Source of the DNA: Ophiura sarsii
Taxonomy: Eukaryota > Echinodermata > Ophiuroidea > Amphilepidida > Ophiuridae
NCBI GenBank assembly: GCA_035610835.1
Contig: CM069457.1
Coordinates: forward strand, 37,536,553-37,600,552
Reading direction: 5' to 3'
DNA length: 64,000 nt
In this document: in pieces, positions 27,501 to 39,500 of the stretch
Position numbering within the stretch: the stretch's first letter is position 1
How the letters are laid out: each line of letters begins with the position of its first letter
Made by a program: the position numbers and the translations under genes
The notes under the pieces: model-generated
Seen by the model: the letters and a program-made list of their open reading frames with translations, nothing else
Database searches by the model: none
Told to the model about the DNA's origin: nothing

Positions 27501-30500
27501 AAAGCACACATTAATGTTAGAGGTTATGTCCCTCAACACATGGAATTAATCCAGGGTATGTAAATACACGATCCATAACAGAACGGATTCTGATACACTT
27601 GACTCCTTTGCTCACCTGGCAACCTTTTGAAGATGAAACCCATCAAACATATCAAATGTGCTTAACACTTTCCACGCGGCTACTACTAGTTTTACCATAT
27701 GCAAAACAGATTTTTCAGAAACCTTTTCCAATTTTCAAAGTTTATCTCAAGAATAACTGACCCAATGCTAGGCATGTTTGTACTTATTTCGATGCATATC
27801 TCATGGCAAATCCAAATATGGTGATGAGATTCAATAATTATGACATTTTTTAAACATTTTGTGAAATTTTGGAATGTCGTCTGCTGCTGCATGGAAAGCG
27901 TTAAACTAACAAAATGGGTCACATAAGATCCGAAAGTGTTTATTTGGTTTAAAAATTCATGTTTACACAATGCATTCTTCTCACTTTCTCCAAGATATAA
28001 AGCCAATCATAACATAGCAAATCCCTTGACTTGGGCTCATAATATGTTCAGAAACAGTTTCTCAGATTAAAGCCTTTTGTAGAAGAATGCTTCTTACACA
28101 ACTTGTCCAGAGGTTACAATTAAAAGCAGTAGCATATCTCCCGGGGGTCAGGGTTACACTACCGGGCTTAATGGTGGAAGTGAATTTGTTACTTTCTGTA
28201 AATACAGTGTATGGGGTGGTGGCGAGGGCCCCATTTTGAGTTGGATGGGTTTAGATTAGCATGGTTGGTTAGTTATCAAGCTTGATTTTTGCGCCATTTT
28301 GGGGACCCCACATCACGAGCCCCCTCCTCCTCCCTCTCAAGTTTCTGACTTGACGACAGCAATCCTCAGCCTGGTCAAGTTAAAGTCCACCGGGAAAAAT
28401 ATGAACCTTTGCCCCCCTCCCCTGACAAGTGACCCCATATACGCTACTGAATAAAATATCATACCTGCCATAGCTGCCACGTGTTGGAGGGGAAGGGGAT
28501 GGTATTTTGTGAGTGGGAAGGGGGGGGAGCTTACATTAAAGTTGGTCTAGGCATGGACCACCTGTTCACTTTATTTACAACAAGAAGAAGAAAAAAAGCT
28601 TCAATCCTAGCCTCCACAAGGGGTAGCATTAACCCTCAATTGGGGGGGGGGGGTGGTAAATTACCCCCTAAATGAAACTTTCACAAATTTTCACCCCTCA
28701 TATTGGGATTTTTTGAAAGCTTGGAGGTCGCTATGCAGTCGCTATAAATGACAACAATATTTTTCACCCACCATTTTTGGATTCTTAACATGTTCGAGGT
28801 GAAAAAAAGACCCCTGACATTTGGGCCTTAATGCTACCCCTGGCCTCCACAGGTTCATAAATAACTAATATGCCATGGGTAGGGGAAAAGAGAGACGGTT
28901 AGTTCCTGTCAAATACACATGCTTTATCTATGTGGATTTGGGACATGACTCACATACCAACGACTAGTTTACAACCGCAATGTTATTTTAATGGAAGGAA
29001 AATGGCATATTTGCATAATCTAATAGTGGTTATTTTCGAGCACTAACATGATCATGCTCAACAAAGGAAAAGACACAAATAAATGGCTTGTTTTTGAAAG
29101 TTACTAAAAGATAAGTTGCCCTTTCTATTTCACAAATGGTGAACCCTTGAGAAGGGTATAAGGTCTATAAGATTGTGGTGGTCCAAAGGATAAAGCACTC
29201 AAAAATACATTACAGTATGGTTGCATAATATTTGACATCCAATGGAATTATCACATTTCTCATGAAGGCAATACATTTGCCTAACCAAAAGCCCCAAAGC
29301 TTCCACCATCTGTGCCCAAAGAGACCAAACGGGTACCAACATTTGATGGAAAAGTAAACAGACTCGATGAGTTAGAAGAGGGCCACTCCAAACACTCTCC
29401 AACTGAGAGCTTTGACCTTCAATTCTAATAACATACTTTTCACTTTTTGTACGATAGATCAGGTTAAAAGGCATGTTTCAGCCCCTTTCCACCCTCCATT
29501 TAACCTCACCTTACATTTATACGCAAGAATCATAGATAAAACTAATTTAACACTTTCCATGCGGCTATTAGTTTTACCATATACAAAACAGATTTTTCAG
29601 AAACATTTCCCAATCCCAAGAATTACAGGACCAATACTAGGCATGTTAGTACTTATTTCAATGCATTTCTCATGTTAATTCCAAATATGGTAATGAAATT
29701 CAATAACTTTGAAATTTTTGAAAAAAGTTGTGACATTTTGGAATGTCGTCTGTAGATGCATGCCACATGAAAAGTGTTAAGATAAAAAGGTCAGCACTTG
29801 ACATGAAAATGAAGTCAGATCTCTCAGAGGAGGAAAAGATTTGAAGAAGAGTATAGATCAACATTTATGTGGATTTGGGACTTTGCATATGACTTGCATA
29901 CCGACAACTAGAACAAGGTTATTAACACTTTCCATACGGCTATTACTTTTACCATATACAAAACAAATTTTCAGAAACATTTCCGAATTTTCAAAGTCTA
30001 TCTCAAGGATTATTCAACCAATACTAAGCATGCTTGTACTTATTTCAATGCATTTCTCATGGTGATTCCAACTATGGTAATGAAATTCAATAACTTTGAC
30101 ATTTTTGAAACATTTTGTGACATTTTGGAATGTCGTCTGCAGATCCCTGCCACATGAAAAGTGTTAAGATGAAAAGGTCAGTACTTGACATGAAAATGAA
30201 GTCAGATCTCTCAGAGGAGGAAAAGATTTGAAGAGTATAGATCAACATTTATGTGGATTTGGGACTAGGTTTGCATGACTCGCATACCGACAGCTAGAAT
30301 GAGGTTATTAACACATTCCAAACGGCTATTACTTTTACCATATATACAAAACAAATTTTCAGAAACATTTCCCAATTTTCAAAGTCTATCTCAAGGATTA
30401 TTCAACCAATACTAAGCATGCTTGTACTTATTTCAATGCATTTCTCATGGTAATTCTAAATATGGTAATGATATTCAATAATTTTGACATTTTTGAAAAA

Positions 30501-33500
30501 AGTTGTGACATTTTGGAATGTCGTCTGCAGATGCCTGCCGCGTGGAAAGTGTTAAGATCTCTCAGAGGAGGAAAAAATTTGAAGAAAGTATAGCTCAACA
30601 TTTATGTGGATTTGGGGCTAGTGCATGACTGGCATACCAACAACTAGAATAAGGTTATTTATAAGTTAACAGCCACACTTTAATTCTAATGGAAATGTCA
30701 CATTTGCATACTCTAAAGACATGTTATTTTTGAGCACTTTAATTTTCAACCTCAACTAGATTTCATCCAAAGGAAATGATATACAACTTTAAAAAAATGG
30801 CTTGTTAAAGATTCACAACTGTTTTTGAAAGTAATTAAACGATAATTTGCCCTTTCTACTTCACAAATGGTGAACTCTTGAAAAGGGTAAGGTTTATAAG
30901 ATCCCTGTTGATGCATGTATTTAGATATATATTGTGTGTGTGTGTGGCCTTAACACTTTCCATGCAGCAGGCGTTAGCAGATGACATTCCAAAATGTCAC
31001 AAAAAGTTTCAAAAATGTCAAAATAATTGAATTTTATTACCATATTTGGAATTATCATGAGAAATGCATTAAAATAAGTACAAACATACCTAGCATTGAT
31101 TCAGGAATCCTTGATATAGACCTTGGACGTTGGGAAAGGTTTCTGAAAAAATACGTATTTTATGTGGTAAACCAAAAGCCGCTTGTAAAGTTGAAGAAGA
31201 AAAAAACTGCAAAATACATTACAGCGGTCGCATATTTAACCTAATGTGATTTAACACAATTCCAAAGGAAGGCAATACATTTGCCAGCCAAAACCCAAGG
31301 TAATAGAATAGGTACCAACATGTTGACGTGAACAGAGTGGATGTGTTAGAACAGATTTGAAATGTTAAAAGCCCAAGGGGGTTGGGGGGGGGGGGGGGTG
31401 GGGGGGGTGGGGTTGGGGGGGGGGGGTCACTCAGATACTTTTTGGGTAGGGATGCGCTGCCAGCAAAATGAAAATTGACCTAAACTTTTACCAATTTTCA
31501 GGGGGAACGGATCCATATGTTTACCAGATACTCATAATCTTCCTACACATTTGACAGATTTTGCTAACATTTCTGTAAAAAACCCAGTAAATCTAAGGAT
31601 ATTAATCCATAAATTGACCAATAATGGCTATGAAAAAGGGTAATTCATTTACCAGACTGGTGAAAAATGGGACCCTATTTGTGGCGGAACATCCCTGTGA
31701 CCTCATATCCACTTACTTAATTTCGCGGTAACTTGATTTCGCGAATGTCAAATTTCTACCATTACTATCATCTTCACACACATTAATTCGCGGAAATATA
31801 ATTTCGCGAATTTGAGCCTCTCGCAAAATTCGCGAAATTAACTTGTTTTACAGTATTCTAATGGAAATGTCCTATTTGCATAATCTAACAGTGGTTGTTT
31901 TTGAGCACTTGAATTTTCACTCTCAATCATATTTCAAGTTAACTTGCAATTTGATATGTGCATTTACATAGGAATGTACATGATTGCGCAATTTTATTCT
32001 CGTACAAATGTGATTATATGCAAACAACAGCGCTGAATTCAATGTGATGCCAAAATGTGAACCCTCGCGGTAGAGAGCTCAGCAATTTGCTCAATGACAC
32101 ACTTGGGACAGACACCTGCACATGTGTCGCATAGCATATAAAATTGTCTCATGTCAAGATGGTTATTTAACAACATCGCGCTAAGTTTAATGTGATGCCA
32201 AAATGTTAACCCTCACGGTAGAGCAGCAATTTGCACAATGACACACTTGGGACAGACACCTGCACATGTGTCGCATAGCATATAAAATCGTCTCATGTCA
32301 AGATGGTTATTTAACAACATCGCGCTAAGTTCAATGTGATGCCAAAATTTCAACCCTCACGGTAGAGCAGCAATTTGCACAATGACACACTTGGGACAGA
32401 CACCTGCACATGTGTCGCATAGCATATAAAATCGTCTCGTGTCAGGATGGTTATTTAACAACATCGCGCTAAGTTCAATGTGATGCCAAAATTTCAACCC
32501 TTGCGGTAAAGCAGCAATTTGCACAATGACACACTTGGGACAGACAGCTGCACATGTGTCGCATAGCATATAAAATTGTCTCATATCAGGATGGTATGTA
32601 ACAACAGCGCGCTAAGTTCACTGTGAAGTCAGAATTGCATCCCTCGTGTTTAGGCGAGGAAAAAACACCCTGTTTTACGGGCCCGACCTACCCACAGTTT
32701 TTTCAAGAGGTTTTTTTATTTTATTTTTTAAGATTTTAACAAATCATGTAAAATCAGCCGTTTTTTGGCTGAATTTTTGTGTGTGCAGATTTTGGTGAAA
32801 TTTTAGGTTAAAAAAACACATTAAAAAAAGAAAAAAAGAAAAGAGACCGACAGGCCGTAAAACAGTGTTGTTGTTTTTTCTTCGCCTAAAGCAGCAATTT
32901 GCACAATGGCACACTTGGGACTGATAGCACATGTGTCGTATAGTGTATAAAATCATCTCATGTTAGTATGGTTCATTATTGACAGCGAGACGTAAAAGCA
33001 CCAGGTGTGCCTCTAATCGCAGCAATCTTCAGGGAGCGTCTTTGGTAAAGATGCAAAGAAGATGTTAAGGTCTTCCCACAATGCATTGCGTGAACGCCAA
33101 CCAACTAAAGCTTTTTCCACACGATGCATTTGTCAAGCTCTTAAGTTTTAGAAATAAGAAAAAGAAACACTGATAACTAATTTATTCATTGATGAAAACT
33201 AGAACCTAAGAGCACCAATGATGAACGCGATATGAAGCTATGATTGTGTGCATATGTCTATGGGAACCGAGACAAATTAGAGACCAGAGCTAGGGCATTT
33301 TACAAAAACGCAATGCATTGTGGTGGTGTCTTTAAAATCTTCTTTGGTAAAGATGTGAACAGCTGATGTGTAAAGATCCCATAATGCACTCTGTTCTGGC
33401 AAGAGGTACTAACATATTTTGTGTAGGGATGTGCTTCTTTCTAGCAAAAAGAAAATTACTACAAGTCAAGACTTGTGAATCCCCTGACTGGGATATTCAA

Positions 33501-36500
33501 CAAGTGGTTCATAATACCTCTTCAACCCTAACTCTCCGGGTTTTGTTTTGTGAATTAAACTATCAGGGGAGAAAAACAGGGGTCAAATTTGAGTGGGAAA
33601 TCGGTCTCCGCATGCACCGCGGATCGAACCCAGGCCGCGTGCATGCAAGTCTGATGCTGTACCGACTGAGCTATATGGGTAAGGTTCAAAAAACTAATTT
33701 TTTTTCAACAAATCGAACACCTGGTGGAGCATGGTTTCGAGATTGACCGGGCGATCGCAAGGTGCAAGATTGTATAAGCACTGTCAGGTTTTGTAGTGTC
33801 TAGGAGCGTTAGGGTTAATCGGCCAATATAAAAGCATCTGATAGGGAAGTCTGGTGGTCATTTTCGAACATTTAATTTACAGAATCGGTAAATGGGAACA
33901 AGAGTACCAGTTCAATAAGTCCTACACAAAATGGAGTCAAAGGTTATGTAGAGGTCAATCTATGTACACTACACCCCATGAACATCTTAAGTCCCCTTCC
34001 TCAAAGGTTATTGTCACTAAATAAGTTTGGTTGAGATTGAAGTCTGACTTGTCATATGAGAGCACTGAACAGGCTGAACCTAACCAAAAGCGCTACCCTT
34101 ATTTTCTCCTTTAATCTTAACTTAAATGTTAGATTAAACGTCGTAGAGATTTCACTTTTGATTATGGAAAATGTGGAATAAATTCCATTTTATAATGTCG
34201 AATGTTGATACTAGAATGATATTGCTCAGACCGTCTGAGCATTATCTATTCATGTCAACATAAGTATACCTATGTGTGTTATCAATTCCTCAGGCATAAC
34301 AAATATTATTTGTTTGACGTATGTAAAACCATAAATTTAATCGATTAAAGTTTTTGCCTTATATTTTGATATGAGATGTGATGTTGATATTCAGAATATG
34401 TTTAGCAACAGGTTATTATAGTCCCTGTCATATTTCCTTGGACATAATTCACACAAGCGTATTTGCTGTTATTCGCGGAGCTGCATCCAAATGCATGAAA
34501 TGCTCGATCAAGTATGCATGCATGCGCGTGTCAATTTCAAGATTGACCAATGAGGACGCGCAATCATTTCGAAAGCGCCCGGTATGTACTACTGGGTTTA
34601 CGCACATACACTAATGCGCATGTACGTACGCACGCACATATAAGTGGAATTATGTCCAAGGTATTATGACAGAGACTATAAATTGTTTTTAAATAAAATA
34701 AAAATGAATAAAAAGTGTCTGTTCTGCCCATACTGTTTGCACTACTGCCCAATGTACAGATTGGATTAGGACCGGTACATTGACATAAATTTCTGTGTAC
34801 AAAGCTTATGAACCTGTATGATATTGCTTTTGGGTACTCAAATATTTTAGTCGGGATGTGCTTCTATAGAGCTCAACAAATGAAAGTCAGGAAAAAGTGT
34901 ACTTTAAGTATCGTTCAATACAGGACCATAAAAGTTGCCAGTATCGCTCGATACTGGTAAGATTTCACTGTTCCAGTATCGGTCGATACTGGAACACCAA
35001 ATTGTGTTCCAGTACTCGATACTGGGACGTTTTTATGTACACATGCTACCAGTAGTGATTTTGTCCCAGTATTGAACGATACTGGTACACAATTTTGTTC
35101 CAGTATCACCCGATACTGGAACACTGACTTTGTACCAGTATCGAGCGATACTGGGTGTTCCAGTATCGGATGATACTAATTTACAATCCAGAATCTGGGA
35201 CCTAAAGTATACTTTTTCCAAAAGTCATACACTTTGTTTATGTCTTATACAGTGACTTCCAATTATTTGTTGACCAAACAGGCTATAGATAGAAATTTGG
35301 ATGAATTTAGCACAATTTGGTACCAAATCTGCCACAAAACAATAAAGATAAGCCATGATTATATAGCACTATTTAAAGAAAATCTGAGACGTTTCCAAAT
35401 TTGCATTTTCAACACACTATGTGGAGAGAAAATGCTGTGTATGGCGCACTGCATGACCTGGATGACAGCTGGAGATAACGATCACACATTACAACCGTAC
35501 TGCACTACCCATGCATGACAGTTTGAATTTGAATTAGCCCGCGCATGGAAACCTTCCGTCTTTTCTCCCCGTAAATATAAACTTGCACACAATAAGTACA
35601 TTTCAAATTGTACTTGTATTTAACCTGTACTGGGACCGCCACTCAATTTATATTCAATATTTAGTTTTTAAAGATACACACTATATACTTTTATATTTAT
35701 GGCAGTTTTCCTTTAAACACAAAAGAGAAAAAACCCAGAGAATTCCTCTTGCCGTATTTAAAACCTATTGAGAGGAACAACTGAATGACTCCAGTGCTTT
35801 TTCAACCTACATTCAAATGTCATGTTTTTTATACGAAAATGTCAAGACTGTTAAGTCTGTTGGTATATATTGCCGATCTGAAATATTACACTAACAGTCT
35901 TGTTTGCTTTTAAAACATGTAAACTAGTATGACTTAATTAAAGAGACTTTGTCAGGATAGAATTTGAACATTAGGCAACACACAAAAAAGAAACCCTGTT
36001 CTACGGGAAAACAGACATCTCAGGTAGGGTTGGGTTTATTTTATTTTTTTCACTTCAAAATGACTGTAAAAATTGTAAAGAATTCTTCTTCTTCTTCCCC
36101 CGGTAAGTGCAGACTCACATAAAAGTGAGGATAAGACGCACTGCGTTGTATGCATGTGTCGGAGCAAATCGACGCATGACGCTGCAGGCGTTCAATCATA
36201 ATATATTCATGTTGCCTTATTTTGAGATGGTAAAAAAGATATTTGGTCGATATTCATTTGCATGCAAAATTTTGTTCACCAATTTCTTTAAAAAAATGGT
36301 TCAGTTGGGCGGGCTCGTAGAATGGGGTTTCATTTTTTCGTCGCCTTTGAGTTATTTGTCACTTGTTTTGTCGTAAACCTTGTGTACTGTAAAACAAGTT
36401 AATTTCGTAAATTTCGCGAGAGGCTCATATTCGCAAAATTATATTGCCGCGAATTTAATGTGTTTGAAGATGATAGTAGTGGTAGCATAATTTAACAGCC

Positions 36501-39500
36501 TGTACACTGGATACAAATTGATACAGATATCCATACAAACGAAGCTTAATATGACACGCACGATTCATTTAGATTCATTAAAGTTATTGTAATGATATCT
36601 GCTGAAAATCATGTTATATTTGACTTTTTTTTAGTTCAGAATTGTTGTATTTGCGATTGATTTATACTCACAGTAATATCGCGACAGAATCATCCGTGCA
36701 TATTTTATACTGGTGTTTTTTTTCTTCCTCTTTTGCAACTAGCACCGGTCTGTGCTAGCAAATTAAAGCACATGACAATTGACATCGAAGAAAAACACAC
36801 AGCGTCAATTGCCTTGCGTAATACCTGCTTGAACCATAATATACTACTACTATAGGATCAGTATGCTAAATACAACTACTGTTGGTAATAGATGTGCCTA
36901 CGAAAGGCACGGAATAGCTCAAAATTCGGCCAAAAACATAGTTGTATGTCTTTTTTAATTGAGTGTCGGGTTAAAAACTCGACAGTCTCGACGTCTTTAT
37001 ACGTGTGGTAATTTTTTTTTAGTAAATGAAATTTTATATTCGCGAAATTAAGTTTCCGCGAAATTAGTGATGATAAGCAATTTGCGAAAAAAACATGCCG
37101 CACAATTAACTTGGTTTACAGTATCTCCATGTATATGAATATGTATGTATAACCCCTATATCTCCTACAATTGATGTTATAGCCTGACAATTTGGTATGG
37201 AACACACTATAAAAACTTCCTTACCTGAATACATTGGGTGAAATAAACAACAGTTTACATTATGGTAATATCATATCAAATGGTTCATCAATTCGCCATG
37301 CTGAAGATCATATGCTTAATGGATGTGTCCAGCAAGCAATACATTGCGCATTATATCTTAGACAAATAATTATCGAGCTCAAATTGAGTATTTGTATAGA
37401 ACAAAACATCATACTTATTATAAAACGAATAAAAACTGCCATCTCTCAATATGCCAACTGTTAAATTTCGCGGCGATCGAAAGTCCCGGTATCAATGAAG
37501 TCGTAGTTATAAAGGGTTCAACAAAAGAAAGTATACACTTTGTTTATGTCATTTTGAGTAACATTTAATTTTTGTTGTTGACCAAACAGGCTAGATAGGC
37601 ATTTAGATGAATCTTTTAACCCTTTGAACCCTGAGTTATTGGTGGGGGACGGCACCTCCACCCTGAGTTATTTTGAGGAATAATGGATTTATTACCCCGA
37701 GTCTTACACCCTCTGATTCACCTTGGATTCACCGTCTCCAATAATGACATACTGCCCTCTATCATCGTAAATACATTATTCGTAATAAAACATCGTTCTT
37801 ATCCGATCTTTATTCTTTTTTTATCGCCAAATTGGCTATTTATAACCGTAATACAATGCATGTCTGTCTACCTGAGAAACATCTGCGCATGCGCATTCAT
37901 CCCACTTCGTGCTATTTTTGACAGTTTTGTTCTGCCAAATGACATCAAAACACAACGTAAATCTGGCGAAACAAGGTATTTCAGTTCGGGTATAAACATC
38001 ACATGATTTGAGAGTCATATGACCACTCAAAGTCACATGATCAATGTCACCTGTTCTAAGGCCGCTATAGCGGCCTTTCAGGTTATAGCGATCACTCCGT
38101 GCGGCCGCTAAAGCTAAAGCGGCCTTTCGGGTTCAAAGGGTTAAGCATAATTTGATACCAAATTTGCCCCCTAACAACAAAGATAAACCATGATTAGCAC
38201 CATTTAAAGAAAATTAGTCACTTTTCAAAAGTCACATTTTCAATACACTATGCGGGAAGAAAAGACCACATGATACCTGTCCATAATCAAATAGACCGCT
38301 CGTTCAGGCACAACCCAACACATCCCCACTGTGTGATCAATATCCATTTCATTCCCGGCCATTCAAAGTGCCACGTACAGCATTTTCTCGCGGCTTGCAT
38401 GCGTTAAAAATGTGACTTTTGAAAAGTGACCAATTTTCTTTAAATGGTGCTATGGTTTATCTTTGTTGTTAGGGGCAAATATGCCTATCTGGCCTGTTTG
38501 GTCAAAAAAAAAATTAAATGTTACTCAAAATGACATAAACAAAGTGTATACTTTCTTTTGTTGAACCCTTTATAATGCACTTGCGCAAATTTGAGCACCA
38601 ATAACTATGATGTAATTGAAACCCAGACTTTCGATCACCGCAAATTTTAAAAATTGCATGTTGAGAGATGGCAGTTTTGATTGGTTTTTGTGATAAGTAG
38701 GATGTTTTGTTCTATATAACTACGTGATTTGAGCTCAATAATTATTTTTGTAAGATATATTGCACAATATTGTACTTGCTGGACACCTCCTTTAATAGAA
38801 TCGATATTATATTCTGCCTATTTTGTCCCGGACACACTATAACTATTTTCTTACCTGATAAATTGGGTGAAATACACAACAGTTAACATTATGATAATAC
38901 CCATTGAGATTTTACACCAGCTCCCCATTCTGATAATCATATACTATTAATATATCTCCTACATACAATTGACAATATAGATTGCCATTTTTGGCCCGGA
39001 CACACTATAACATTTCTTACCTGATAAATTGGGTGAAACACACAACAGTTAACATTATGATAATGGCCATTGAGATCATACACCAACTCCCCATTTTGAA
39101 GATCATACACTCCTATCTCCCCGACACATGGCACGAAGACTGCGTCGGGCTGTGAGCCTGCAGACACTGCCATTTTGAGAGTCTTTCTGCCATCGTTGTA
39201 AACTTTGCCGAAGTTGATCTGAAAATGTAAAAGGCCAGAAAGAATATTACTTAGGGCTCTTGCCCAAATACAAGTAGAGGAAAGCTCGAGGAAAGAGCGG
39301 GGAAAGCTCGATCCTTTTTTCTATATTGTTAAAAGGAGTGACAAAGGATCAGTGATTAACACCTCACTGAATGGGTACTTCAAGTACCTATTCAGTGAAG
39401 TGATTAAAATCACTGATCCTTTGTAGCGCTGGTCCGTACTAAGGGTATCAAAATCTCAAATTTCAGAGAATAAGGGTGTCTTTTTCAACCTAAATATGTG

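Larger units (their letters stand above)
26500..33960. repeat. Segmental duplication, copy 2
   Basis: Second copy of 18256-24630, enlarged to about 7.5 kb by local amplification: a unit of about 380 bp three times (29547-30555) and a 144-bp unit four times (about 32040-32590). It lacks the 20284 element and has gained the tRNA-like TTAA element at 33525-33817. Confidence 0.9.
37130..39000 (-). pseudogene. Two partial copies of ERCC8 exon 7 3' end, one split by a transposon
   Basis: A unit of about 171 bp (exon 7 3' part, donor and about 60 bp of intron) recurs at 38829-38999 and again, more diverged, at about 37199-37315, continuing at 38796-38828. The break in the outer copy is a 1.48-kb TTAA element. 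The nearer copy has an in-frame TAA after QNGELV; the outer copy is more damaged. GTAAG-type donors persist in both. No acceptor is seen, so I read them as intronic relics. Confidence 0.84.

Noticed and set aside
29199..29474. 91-codon minus-strand open frame
   Set aside because: Lies within the segmental duplication, is not conserved as a frame in the other copy, and has no domain signature.
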